DNA of 64,000 bases from Diphasiastrum complanatum (Eukaryota; Streptophyta; Lycopodiopsida; Lycopodiales; Lycopodiaceae), in assembly GCA_029204225.1 (NCBI GenBank), contig CM055100.1:12237040-12301039 (forward strand), in the 5' to 3' direction. Both the position numbers and the translations under genes were made by a program. Under the pieces are notes generated by a model that worked only from the letters and a program-made list of their open reading frames with translations, did not search any database and was not told the origin of the DNA. Of the stretch, positions 44,461 to 54,127 are shown piece after piece (position 1 is the first letter of the stretch; every line of letters starts with the position of its first letter).

Positions 44461-46108
44461 TGAGGATAAAGGAGTTAAATGCATATTTGTTGGCTATAGT
44501 AGCGAAAGCAAGGGCTATAGATTGTTTAATATGGATACTAATAAAATCATAGTAAGTCGTGATGTTCACTTTGATGAAAAGACCTCCTATGATGTTGCGC
44601 CCACTCATGTCATGAAAGGGGGCTTCCCCCATGATGAATATCTTGAAATATTTCCAGATATGGTTTTGTCATCTAATCATGAAGAGAAGGGACTGCCATC
44701 TACTTCTAGTGGACAACCCACTACTCCTTCAATTTTGCAGCCCATAGTTCATCAAGAAGAACCTATTTATGGTGAAGATCAGCCTGTTGAAGACATTGGA
44801 CAGCAAGGTCCAAGTTCGGAAAACATTGGACAGCAAGGTCCAAGTTCGGAACACTTTGGACAGCAAAGTGTTGACAAAGGTAAGGCTGTTGGACAGCCCA
44901 AACCAGTCCTTAAATGGTTGTTGCAGACTTTGCAGGACAGCAAAGTGGATCATTTCTATGAAGGGAAGACTCGTGCCTCTAATAAATCAGTGGAATTTGC
45001 TGATTTTTCTGATTTTGCTCTTATTTCTATTGAGGATGGTGCAGTAGAACCTGTTTTTTATGAGCATGCCAGAGTAGTAAAATGTTGGGAGGATGTGATG
45101 CAAGAGGAGTATAACTCACTCATGAAGAACCACACTTGGGTTCTTGTTGATCTTCCACATGGGGCTGGAATCTTCATCTCTCAAGAACGATACATTGAGC
45201 AGATGTTGAAACAATCTTCTTTTTTCAAGTCACCGCAAGTTGATGCATATGATGGATACATTAATGAAAAGTTTCATGCGAAACCTCTTCAATTTGATGT
45301 TTTAGCAAAGGCTGAAAAGTTCGAGCACTCTTTGGAACCCTTTTGTACTAATCGAGGAGGGAGTCAACATGTGTCAATTAGTACTTTTGTTCAAAGTGTT
45401 AAGAGTGAGCATTTGATTGGAGAGAATTTTTCATTACTTGAAGAATCTTCTATGTCATCCCATACCTCTTCGAGGGACAGCTTTGATGACGCCATCGTTG
45501 ATGCATCTCTTGATAGTTTGCCAAATTTTTATGAAGAAGACGTTGGACAACAGGTTCAGTCATCTTCTTTTGGTCATTTACAGCCCATTTTACATCATGA
45601 GCAGTCCATTATGCTTCAGGAACAGCCTGCGGAAGATTATGGACAACATGGTCCATGTTGGGAACACTTTGGGCAGCAAAGTGTTGAACAGCCCATAACA
45701 GTTCCTCGTCAGCTATTGGAGACTTTGCAGGACAGCAAAGACATGTCTTACTATGAAAGGAAGGCACATGCCTCTCTAAAATCAGTACCTCGTGCCGATT
45801 TTTTTGGCTCTACACTTACTCTTCATCATGATGTTGGTACATTGCCTATTCTATGTGAGCAAGTCATTGATGGTAAGGTTTGGGAGGATGTGATGCCAAA
45901 AGAGTTTGGTACTCTTTTTTATTGTCCTTATGGTAAGAAGTATTTTCGAATGATGTGGGAGCCTATGATGGATTACAAGTCCATGTTTCAACTTATTGCC
46001 GAGTTTATGTTGGTTCCCGGATGGAGCCTGCCAATCCTCACCCTTCGACTTGATGCTTCATTATTACGCATTCTTTTCCTTTTATATGTTGGACATGATT
46101 GGGGATGA
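44420..46108 (+). CDS. 562-codon ORF of element D: integrase end plus duplicated linker, RT deleted
   Basis: This long, uninterrupted frame begins with the integrase C-terminus (MAYAFIPDKL, KCIFVGYSSESKGYRLFNMD, SRDVHFDE). It continues with a glutamine/serine-rich linker containing a repeated GQQGPSSE motif, then the first residues of RT (CWEDVMQEEYNSLMKNHTW). The RT core, including YVDD, is missing: after VDLPHG it jumps to IFISQERYIEQMLKQ, which is normally past the catalytic domain. It then carries a pre-integrase-like piece (DAYDGYINEKFHAKPLQFD), a serine/aspartate-rich block (SSMSSHTSSRDSFDDAIVDA) and a second copy of the linker (GPCWEHFGQQSVEQP, LLETLQDSKD) with a second partial RT start (KVWEDVMPKEFGTLF). 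No enzymatic role is apparent. That it stays open while the upstream genes are broken is notable. It could be a structural protein of a non-autonomous element or simply a young rearrangement. Confidence 0.6.
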   Translation: MAYAFIPDKLRTKLEDKGVKCIFVGYSSESKGYRLFNMDTNKIIVSRDVHFDEKTSYDVAPTHVMKGGFPHDEYLEIFPDMVLSSNHEEKGLPSTSSGQPTTPSILQPIVHQEEPIYGEDQPVEDIGQQGPSSENIGQQGPSSEHFGQQSVDKGKAVGQPKPVLKWLLQTLQDSKVDHFYEGKTRASNKSVEFADFSDFALISIEDGAVEPVFYEHARVVKCWEDVMQEEYNSLMKNHTWVLVDLPHGAGIFISQERYIEQMLKQSSFFKSPQVDAYDGYINEKFHAKPLQFDVLAKAEKFEHSLEPFCTNRGGSQHVSISTFVQSVKSEHLIGENFSLLEESSMSSHTSSRDSFDDAIVDASLDSLPNFYEEDVGQQVQSSSFGHLQPILHHEQSIMLQEQPAEDYGQHGPCWEHFGQQSVEQPITVPRQLLETLQDSKDMSYYERKAHASLKSVPRADFFGSTLTLHHDVGTLPILCEQVIDGKVWEDVMPKEFGTLFYCPYGKKYFRMMWEPMMDYKSMFQLIAEFMLVPGWSLPILTLRLDASLLRILFLLYVGHDWG

Positions 46109-46218
46109 GATTTCGACTACTTCGGTGCGAAGTTTATTTGGCGACATGAAGTTCGGATTGCAAGTTGCATTTTTCTCTTTCGAGAAGTTACTTCATGTTA
46201 TGTTATGCATTTCCATTT

Positions 46219-46226
46219 AAGGAGGG
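46219..46226 (+). other. polypurine tract of element D
   Basis: AAGGAGGG precedes the 3' LTR start TGTTGG. Confidence 0.8.
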
Positions 46227-46683
46227 TGTTGGAATGTAAATGGAATTGCTTACATTACCATAGGATACTTTGACCCAAAAGGTCGAGAGTTGTGTAACCA
46301 TGGTCATTTATTATATTAGGCCTACTAAACTTAGAGTTAGCTAAGTTAGTATGAAATTAACTTGGTAGGGACTCATGGGTCCACTAGGCCTAATTGTGAC
46401 AATAAGCACCCCAACTTGACATATTGGAGGTACCTTATTCTTTCTATGTAACTTATAGAAAGTTGGATAGTCAACAGTCAAGTAGTTGGATAGCCAATAG
46501 TCAAGTAGTTGGAAAGCCAATAATCATGAAGTTAGATAGTCATCTTGGACTATATATATGTGTGCATCCCATTGTAGGAGACACTTTTGTAAGCAATACT
46601 AACTATTCTCCTTGGCTGTCCACGAGTTTCTACAAGAGGGTTTCTAGCCATCTCTCTCTTACTTTTGAGAATGCTTTGTGTGA
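46227..46683 (+). repeat. 3' LTR of element D (truncated)
   Basis: Collinear with 35792-36250, with the same 23-bp tandem array (46461-46544). It stops at GCTTTGTGTGA; the last ~43 bp of the 5' LTR are absent. Sequence of element E starts soon after, so the end was lost by recombination or deletion at this junction. Confidence 0.9.
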
Positions 46684-46789
46684 GATCTCAATGTTGTGAA
46701 GTTTTTGCATTGCTGTGATAGCCCACAAGTTACTCAACTACTAGAGCACAAGTAGCAATATTAGTTTCTTCTTCATTCAACTACTGAGA

Positions 46790-47486
46790 TGGGATAAAGA
46801 GGCGGTTTACTCAAGCACACACACTCCACATAGCAATGGAGTTGCGGAAAGGAAAAATCAAACAATAGTCGAGAGTGCTCAATCAATGATGAAGCAAATG
46901 GCTTGGTGAACTTCTATTGGTCAGAGGCTTGCAACACTACCACATTCTTGCAAAACAAGAGTCCCATCGTTCCAGTCCCTAATGTCACTCCCAAGGAAGT
47001 TTTTACAGGTAATAAGCCAAAAGTGAAAAAATTTTGCATCCTTGGATATAAAGCTTACGTAAGAGGAGAGGAACAAGCTAGACTCGAAATCCATTATCCA
47101 TCAAATGCTTGTTTGTTGGATATGACGAGAAGACCAAGGGATACTTTGATATAGTGACACATAAAATACATGTCAATAAAGATGTGATTTTTCATGAGAT
47201 GTATAGGGTTGATGACAATAGTGATGCCAATATGGATGGTGAAAGTGGAAAGCTTCCCGTAATTGTTGAAGAAGGAGGAAAAATCATAAGCCAAGAATTC
47301 GAGCAAGTGGATCATAATGGAATTGAAGATCATGATCAAACTCCACCTATTGAGGAAATAAGGAGGAAATACTTACCAATAGGTGCAAAGAAAGACAAAC
47401 CAGCTGGGAGCAAGAGAAAAAACCAGGGTACACCATGGGATACATACTCTCCAAAGAGCATTTCACTTGAGAGTTATACACTGTAA
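46790..47486 (+). pseudogene. element E integrase end and linker
   Basis: The degenerate core end (HTPHSNGVAERKNQTIVE) crosses frames. It then reads NFYWSEACNTTTFLQNKSPIV, a degenerate LRIFGCKAYV region, and CLFVGYDEKTKGYFDIVTHK with NKDVIFHEMYRVDDNS. The linker is acidic and ends KRKNQGTPWDTYSPKS. A stop at 47484-47486 separates it from the RT part. Confidence 0.85.
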
Positions 47487-47699
47487 GTAGAGCTTCAACA
47501 AGCCACAAGAAACCAACAGAATTTTACAATAGTAGTGCTAGCATTCTATAAATAGCTAATGTGACGACTCAAAACATTTCTGTATATATCTTTTGGTTTT
47601 ATATAGAAATATTGTTGGTTTTTGGATGCTGCTATGTAGTGTTTGAATGTACTCACTTTTACTTATTCCCACGCATGCTATCCATGTAGCAACACCTAT

Positions 47700-48610
47700 C
47701 TATATATGCAAGCGAGGAGATCAACAAGAGAAAAGGAAGCGCTAGGATTTCAAGTGAATTATGCCCTAACTGTGACATTATGGAATGTCAAAATTCATCA
47801 TCTTTTGAAGAGGCAAAGGATTCAAAGGTATGGCAAATAGTGATGGAGGAGGAGTTGGACTCCATTGAGAGGCATGGAATCTGGAAATTGGTGGATCTCA
47901 CTCCAAACAAAAGGCCCATCAACAACAAATGGGTATATAGGACAAAATTTCATGGAGATGGTACAATTGGAAAACACAGTGTGTGGGTAGTAGTCAAATG
48001 TTATGTACCATAACGGTACGCCCTTAAGTGACGACCTTGCAAGGGGCATGACGCAGGTCTGGTGTTATCGACACGTTTGGGTGCCACGCGTCACCATCCT
48101 AGGCAGTCACGTGGCGCTAGCGGGACCGTGCTTGATGGGACCCACTATGCTATGCCAATATAGTGGTGGGGTTTCCCTTTTGCCATTCACTCAATCTACT
48201 CGGGAGTTGGTGGATAGAGAGCACGTGCAGTAGCCAGGGTGTATCTCCAGGCCAAGAGATGTATACTAGGGAGAGCCGAGGGCAATGCTGGTGGTATGGG
48301 ACGCCAGTACCGTTGGAGGCTTGACTGGGCATGATGATGTCGAAAACTCCAGTGCATGGGGGTGGGTCGGTAGTGATCCTATGGATGGGCGGTTACAGTG
48401 CGTCGTCACTTGTATTGGGTGTGCATCAGCCTTCAAAAGCTATTGGAGACCTATGGGAGTTCTAACATCAAAGGACATGAGCAAAGTGAGGAGATTGACA
48501 ATGTGGACCACATTGCACTTGATTCGTTGCATTGGCATCTTCTTTGATGGAAAATCCGTCAAATGGATGTAGAATCTGCATCTTAATCATTGAGGAAGAG
48601 AGCGACAAAT
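47700..48610 (+). pseudogene. element E reverse transcriptase, split by a solo LTR
   Basis: The RT start KVWQIVMEEELDSIERHGIW and KRPINNKWVYRTKFHGDGTI precede the solo LTR. After it come KGHEQSEEIDN and a degenerate IRQMDVESAS, the FQMDVKSAFLNG position. Joining both sides at the duplicated TCAAA gives a continuous copia alignment (VVVK|GHEQ). The sequence ends before YVDD. Confidence 0.85.
47994..48472 (+). mobile_element. solo LTR (469 bp) with TCAAA target duplication
   Basis: The LTR spans 47999-48467, starts TGTTATGTACC and ends GAGTTCTAACA. TCAAA lies on both sides (47994-47998 and 48468-48472). It resembles the solo LTR at 32699-33139: shared blocks include TTTGCCATYCA, GGTGGATRGAGAGC and GGTATGGGAC. 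The two are of one family but clearly diverged. It is GC-rich relative to its surroundings. Confidence 0.93.
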
Positions 48611-48619
48611 GAAAATAAT

Positions 48620-49770
48620 TAACTATGCAGCACTTTTTATCTCTGGACCAGAGACTAGCACGGCTAGTACCTATCAAAGCCCTAACCATTATTATGCTTA
48701 TAATTGCTCTTTCTAGAGTTAATGCACGTTATGAGCTTGCGTGGCGTATCTTTCCTATCTCCTTGTTTTGGATGCACTTGATTATGCGTGACTGCTTCGA
48801 TCATGGAATTCTGAACTCAGAGTAGAGTAAATTCCAAAAAAAAATTGCAATTCGAATCATCCTATTACAAAATGATTTAGAAAAGAAATTTGTCCTTTGA
48901 AAACAAAAACTTTAACAAGGGTAGAAACCAAATTCGAATCATAAAAAACGGGTTCTTAGAAAATATGATTCAAATTCCAAATCTATTTAAATTTGTTCAG
49001 AGGGCTTCAAATTGGTTGTTCCTATGCTGATTACAGCTCAAAAATGTGGCTGATTCCTCGACACCAGACACTTGGATGTCAAAACTTGAGCATCAAAAGA
49101 CCAAAAAGATCAATTATTCGTTTTGCAATTTTTGGTGCACTACTTTCTGGCAGTCAAAATGATCATTAAAACCTATCTCCTTCAGCCATCTCTAGTTAGG
49201 AGGCTCAAAATGATGTGAGCCTTCGGAATATAAACTCAAGAAAAATCTAGCAAACATTGTAAATGATAGTGATGTAGTAATGGGCTTCCCACAGGAAGTT
49301 GCTTGGGTCTCATGCCCCAGGTTATTATTTCATTTCATTCATTAATATTTGGGCTGTGTTAGTTTTTGTCGATAGATATTATACCTTATGGTTTGGGTCC
49401 CAAGGATATCAATCAGCATATATATGTGGCATTTTCATAATCTAGGCTATAATTAGGACTAATTTGGAACTTGTACACCTTAATTCTTCACATAATACAA
49501 ATAGGCCAGTGTCTGAGGGAGGAAGCATTAAAGGTCCATGAAGGACTAGTCAGTGTCTAGCCTCAGGTTAAAGAAATCCCAAGGAGTATAGGGTTCACGT
49601 GGAGCTTACACTCGCAGACAGTTTATGTTAGACTATCACTGGAGTGGTAGCGTGCAGTCAGTCAGGCAGTGATTAACTTTCCTTCACAAGACCGCATGGT
49701 TATTGAATGCACAGGACAACAGTTCATCCTAAAATGAAATCGCTCACGAAAAGAACAAAGTCCGGGAGCT
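48620..49770. other. no recognisable gene (about 1.1 kb)
   Basis: AT-rich sequence between element E and the minus-strand exon at 49780. It should include at least the first intron of that gene, and possibly later exons, but I cannot define any. Short open frames only. Confidence 0.45.
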
Positions 49771-49779
49771 CGAACTTAC

Positions 49780-50135
49780 AAACGAAGAACATTTTTCAAT
49801 TCTAAGGTAGCATCTTCAACTTCCTGGCGAGTGGGTGGCTTGGCAAAAACCAAGCGATCGCGGACCATATGCTCGTGGAGCTCTTCATCCCCTGCAAATA
49901 CCCACCCTTCTTGCTCCACCAACAACATCTCAGACGCTGCTGTATGCGATGCCTGAGGCTGGCACGACACAGACGATCCCACCATAGCGCTCTGGCAAGA
50001 AGAAGAAGCAACAAAGGGATTGGAACGAACAACGGCATCTGAGACCCCGGGGGGGCATCGAGGCGAGACCATACGCTCTGGCGTTGCAGCAGAGACGAGC
50101 TTGGCGACGCTCCTGAGCATGGCTCCTCCTCCCAT
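49780..50135 (-). CDS. first coding exon of an unrecognised gene
   Basis: On the minus strand the frame starts ATG at 50135 (MGGGAMLRSVAKLVSAATPE) and codes for about 118 residues up to a strong donor, CGTTT|GTAAGT, at 49780/49779. The N-terminal half is basic and serine/alanine-rich, so a plastid or mitochondrial transit peptide is possible. The C-terminal part (EQEGWVFAGDEELHEHMVRD, then RLVFAKPPTRQEVEDATLEL) looks like a folded plant domain, but I cannot name the family. The exon is much GC-richer than its surroundings, as is usual for real plant exons. Its continuation must lie at lower coordinates, beyond an intron I could not bound, or was lost to transposons. Confidence 0.6.
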
Positions 50136-50141
50136 GCTGCC

Positions 50142-50170
50142 GATCGATCGATCGATCGCTCGCTCGCTGA
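50142..50170. repeat. (GATC)n/(GCTC)n tetranucleotide repeat
   Basis: CGATCGATCGATCGAT followed by CGCTCGCTCGCT lies just upstream of the 49780-50135 exon, probably in its 5' UTR. Confidence 0.85.
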
Positions 50171-50251
50171 TTTCTCAGCACTAAAGTAGTGCAGGAGCGA
50201 CGAAGAACTTCTAAGATTGTCGCAAACGATGAGGGCTGTTGAGGATATACT

Positions 50252-50260
50252 AATATACTA

Positions 50261-50292
<32 letters not shown>

Positions 50293-50293
50293 T
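50252..50293. repeat. (AT)n-(AC)n compound microsatellite
   Basis: ACTAATATACTAATATATAT runs into an ATATAT tract and then ACACACACAC. It lies upstream of the exon at 49780-50135, within about 160 bp of the start codon; the TATA-like part might contribute to the promoter. Confidence 0.9.
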
Positions 50294-50299
50294 AGTATC

Positions 50300-50640
50300 T
50301 AGATGATGGCAGATGATTTGGATGGATGTCCGATTTAGGTGATGACCAATGATTTGGATTTTTGGTATGTTGTTGACGGTCGATCTAGGTGTGTGCATGT
50401 GTGCGTGTGGACGGGCAAGACGACGATCTAGTGGGTATGCCTGTCATTGATGGGCAATGGACGACCGACGATCTAGTGGGTATGCCCGTCGTTGACGGCG
50501 ATCTGGGTGACGGGCGGTCCTATTGTTGATGGGCGACCAAGTAACGTGTGCCCATCGTTGACAGGTGATGACGGCCGATATAGGTGGCGGCCAATGATTT
50601 GGATGGTGGCTGATCTCGCACATCTCACATCTCGAATATC
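50300..50640. repeat. degenerate minisatellite, GATCTAGTGGGTATGCCCGT type
   Basis: Variants of CGATCTAGTGGGTATGCCYG, CGTCGTTGACGGGCGA and AATGATTTGGATGG recur about 30-50 bp apart. The clearest copies are at 50425-50445 and 50469-50489. No coding potential. Confidence 0.6.
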
Positions 50641-51167
50641 TAACATATCTCACACATCTCGGCCATAGTAGAGGTCAAAATTTAACCATGTTCAACAATA
50701 GCACATGGAGTATCTTAATAAAAAGGTTGACGGGTGGTAGGCAAATCTGTGTTTACAAATGTTTGTTAATGGGCATCTACAATTCAAAGTGAATATGTAA
50801 CCCAGAAAAAGAAGGCTCGAGTTTTTCAAAAGGTCGAAAAATTCAGTATCGGATATTTTCGACCCAAGCCTTTTTCGACCCACTGTAAGTCTTATCAAAG
50901 AGAAAAACTGGGTCAAATCGAGTCTGAGTTTTTTTTATCCTGGTTCATTATGTAAAAATCTGACCCAAAGCATTTTTTGACCCAATGTCATCCTTGTCAA
51001 AAAGAGATTTTTAGACTCTGGATCAGATCGGATTGAGGCGAAAATTATCCGGACGTGTTCGACCCTCGATCGGGTCAAAACGAGTCTGATTTATCCGACC
51101 CTATGCATATTTTCACCCTAGTATAAATTTTTGACTCTTTGTATATTTTCACCCCAGTATAAATTTT

Positions 51168-51386
51168 CGACACTAAAGGGATCCGTGGAATGAGGACTCT
51201 ACTCCCAATATTCCTACTGGTAACTATCTCTGCGTCTACGACTTGTCTACCCAATCTACGAATGATGAGTCTCGTACCATTGCACAATCCTTTGTGCGAC
51301 GCGATGGACTGCAACAACATCACTATCATGCCAACCTTCAACACCAATCTATGTGGAGGACATCCACTCGGTTGCAAGCTGTTCAA
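51168..51386 (-). pseudogene. Helitron-type PIF1 helicase C-terminal fragment
   Basis: The minus strand reads LNSLQPSGCPPHRLVLKVGM, then GLCNGTRLIIRRLGRQVVDA and GSRVLIPRIPLV. This is the highly conserved end of the PIF1-type helicase in Helitron transposons (LNSL..SG.PPH.L.LKVG.P.MLLRN, GLCNGTRL, IPRI). The usual P-x-MLLRN is changed to MIVMLLQS. About 73 residues are intact in one frame; the rest of the Rep-helicase is not in the window. After the domain the sequence runs into a duplicated TTTTCACCCYAGTATAAATT repeat. Confidence 0.85.
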
Positions 51387-51414
51387 TAACCCACGTTCAA
51401 CTGAGAACGAAGTG

Positions 51415-51666
51415 ATGGGATTTTTGGACCTGGAGGAAGAGTGCGTACGGCTGTAAGTGAAAATGTTGTAAAAATCGAAGAAACAAAGATATAGAGCAAC
51501 ATTGCAGCAGACTTCTCTGACAACCGGGGATCGGAGGGTGACAAACCATCAATGAAGCAATGGAATTTTTGGACTTTGGAGGAAAGAGCGCGTATGACTG
51601 CAAGTGAAAACACTGTAAAAATAAAATAAAAACAAAGATACAAAACAGCTTCTCTGACAGCCGGAT
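51415..51666. repeat. tandem duplication, ~145-bp period
   Basis: The block GGATTTTTGGACCTGGAGGA through TGTAAGTGAAAATGTTGTAA to CTTCTCTGACAACCGG recurs about 145 bp later (51560-51666) in diverged form. It lies directly beyond the helicase fragment. Confidence 0.7.
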
Positions 51667-51860
51667 TGGTCTCAAGCTGGTGGGAAAATTAGTTTCTCCT
51701 AATAAAGCCTAGTTTAGTAGATAATAGAGAAGGAAAGAACATTTACCTTCTTCTTCTTGTTCTTTTCTCTTTTTCCATCATAGGTTCAAAGTCTTTTTCT
51801 AGTTTTGAAATAGCTACTATTGTATTTTGTGATGCAAGACGACAAGATGTCAAACGCGAC

Positions 51861-52442
51861 TTAAGTGTCGCCCAACCGGAGAAGCAGATCTGAAGGAGCA
51901 ACATCCTCCTGGAGAGCCTCACCAAGAAAAGCAGAGTAGAAGGAAGCAGACCCAAAAGGAACACCCAAAATGCGAATGCTATCCGAAGGAGCAAGAAAAC
52001 CTTGAGGAGGAACAAAGTCCGGGGGAAGACCTGCTGGAGACCACATTGAACACATGCGAGGTTGAATAGACAAACCAAGAGAAGCCAGCTGCTTAGAGAA
52101 ATGATGAAATGCGAGGAGCACCGTAGGAGCAGGACCAACAATATGAGTGTCATCAGCAACCGAAGGAAATAAGCAGGAGGAAAAGGCCTCTACAGAAGCT
52201 CGAAGTGCACGGAATGAGCCAGAGCGAAGAGGACCACCCAATGAATCACATTGACGAGTACCTATTGCAGATTGGATAGTAGAAAGATCCCCAGAGCGCA
52301 CATGGTGACTGTAAAAGAGAGGAGTCTCAGTAGCATAGAACAAGTGCACAAATGGAAAAAGCTGAGCCAACTCACCACCAGCCACGCGCAGCTCCCGAAA
52401 GATCGTAGCTCTAGAAACAGAGTTAAAAGCATTCTCTTTTAT
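51861..52442 (-). pseudogene. LINE-type (non-LTR) reverse transcriptase fragment
   Basis: The minus strand is open for about 194 codons. It begins ENAFNSVSRATIFRELR, contains GTRQCDSLGGPLRSGSFRAL (the GxxQGDPLG box, with G-D replaced by C-D) and SCLFPSVADDTHIVGP, where ADD is the catalytic metal-binding motif. It then reads RILGVPFGSASF. This is the palm and thumb part of a non-LTR retroelement RT, of a divergent group with ADDTHI instead of YADD. No endonuclease, zinc finger or poly-A tail is visible, so it is a truncated copy. Confidence 0.8.
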
Positions 52443-52461
52443 GGTTTCATAGTCAGAATGA

Positions 52462-52672
52462 ATGTGATGTGGGATTCTTAATTGTGTTTTGGTTGTCTGT
52501 TTTCAGGTCTTGTTCCTCCAACAATTTTGGTGGAGTTGTGCTCGTTGGCTATACTGTTTCAAACGTGATGTGGAATTCTTAATTGCGTTGGCTGTTGTTC
52601 AAAGATTTTGCTGACTATATCCAGGTCTCGTTTCTCCAAAACAGTTTGGGTGAAGCTGCGTCTCTTTGAACT
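52462..52672. repeat. tandem duplication, ~105-bp period
   Basis: TGTGATGTGGGATTCTTAAT with a later CAGGTCTTGTTCCTCCAA is repeated as CGTGATGTGGAATTCTTAAT with CAGGTCTCGTTTCTCCAA about 105 bp downstream. Confidence 0.7.
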
Positions 52673-52679
52673 CTACGTA

Positions 52680-54127
52680 TTCTCGCACTGTTGAAACAAA
52701 AGTGATCGAGCCTCGCATCAACGACAACTGAAAAACAAAGTCTGGATTGAGCGTTGGAATGAAATAAATGTTAGGCGCTAACTGAAGTAAATATTAGTTT
52801 GGATCAAGAGTTGGAACGAGGTAGTGATTATTGTAAATGCTTGTTGCTTCATGAAGTCTACATTTTTTCGTTATGAATTTTTCTCTCTTGTACATGTACG
52901 TCCCTTTTTGTTGCTTCTTGGAATCCAAGGTCAATTATGTGTTTCATTTTCTGAGCACATTTCTGATTTTTCCACCTCATGTCTTGTCATTCAGCCACAA
53001 GGATTCGAGAAAAGTTTCTTTAAAGGAGTCCTTGTCGTCAATTAGTTCGTTGCGAGGAGATGTTCGAATACAATTGGGCATTCTACTCAAAACACATCTG
53101 ACTCTATGTAAAGGATTGAAATCATATATAGATGGACGAGCAAAGCTGAACCAACCCCACCCCACCCCAGAGAGAGGAGTTGAAGATCACAACCAGTACA
53201 TTAAATAGGAGTGGGATGGGAGAAAGATGCAAAATATGTGACGATCCAAATCATGCATCGAGGTTTACCACACGAATTAGCCATAGTTGATGGAGAATCA
53301 GGAGTTCAGGATTGGAGTCAAAATTGAATTATCCTTAAGAGTTGCAATTCTACTATGAAAATCGAGTATGATAACTGGATTACGAAACCAATTGACAAAC
53401 AGGCCATGGTAGCAGCTCTGCCACCACTACCCACTTTAATGAAAAATTTGAAGATGGATGTCAATAGAGGGAGACTTTCATATAAGACAATTCACAAATG
53501 GATGTGCTGAACTAAAGCCTTGGCCATAGTGGATTGTTTACAATTTGATATAACGACAACTGAACAATCACCTAGGTCAAGGCTTGTTGTTGACATCTTT
53601 TCTGATAATCGCAAAATTCTATCAAAAATGTCAAAGGAACAAACTAAGGAACCCAGCGAAGGCCATCAAGATTCCATATTCTTATGGCTATCCCATTGGA
53701 ACTGTTGCATAAAATCAGTGGCGGGTCCCTTATTCAAGCTCTTCAGGTATTCACCCTAGAGGAAGGTCAAGAGTACGAAGAGGATGAGTTCCTTTGTTGA
53801 GACAACACCTGAATCTCCAAAAATGAAATATCAAAAGGCCAAGAGTAAGCGAAGATTTGATTTAATCGGTGGAACCTCTCGAGGCAATGCCAAATGGATT
53901 TAGAATCTGAAGGACCCACATCTAGCATTCCCAAAACCAAGCAATCTAATCAAAGAGTGCATAGAATGGGACCTAGCCGAAGCCAAAGCCCTATACAAAC
54001 TAGAAGTTTCCATGTGGGACAAACAAGTTAAAGTAACCAAAGACTCAATCAATGGGCACCGACCATCCTCACCGCATCTTGCTGCAAGAAAAATGTTAAT
54101 TTCCCCACCAAGAGGCTCTTCAAATGG
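52680..54127. other. no gene recognised (about 1.4 kb)
   Basis: Several short plus-strand frames (52873-53208, 53520-53759, 54012-54203) give lysine/serine-rich products. A cross-frame stretch near 53830-54150 (LIGGTSRGNAKWI..., ECIEWDLAEAKALYKLEVSM) looks once-coding but I cannot assign it to a family. Element F is inserted at its right end. Confidence 0.35.

Larger units (their letters stand above)
35792..46683 (+). mobile_element. Ty1/copia element D, interrupted by nested element C
   Basis: 5' LTR 35792-36293, primer site 36294-36306, leader to 36876, then the nested element C, then gag (42271), protease, integrase, a long 562-codon ORF, polypurine tract (46219-46226) and a 3' LTR cut off at 46683. 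The LTRs differ at about 10 positions in roughly 460, so insertion was fairly recent. RT and RNase H are absent, the gag carries stops and frameshifts, and an integrase catalytic aspartate is changed, so D is non-autonomous. Confidence 0.92.
46790..48610 (+). mobile_element. truncated Ty1/copia element E (integrase to RT)
   Basis: The piece starts at the end of the integrase core and ends inside RT, with no LTR of its own. It abuts the broken 3' LTR of element D. It is interrupted by a solo LTR at 47999-48467. Stops and frameshifts occur throughout. Confidence 0.85.

Noticed and set aside
48003-48572. Open frames (48003-48233 and 48285-48572) resembling small genes
   Set aside because: They lie within or across the solo LTR at 47999-48467 and its GC-rich sequence; the LTR ends and target duplication explain the segment.
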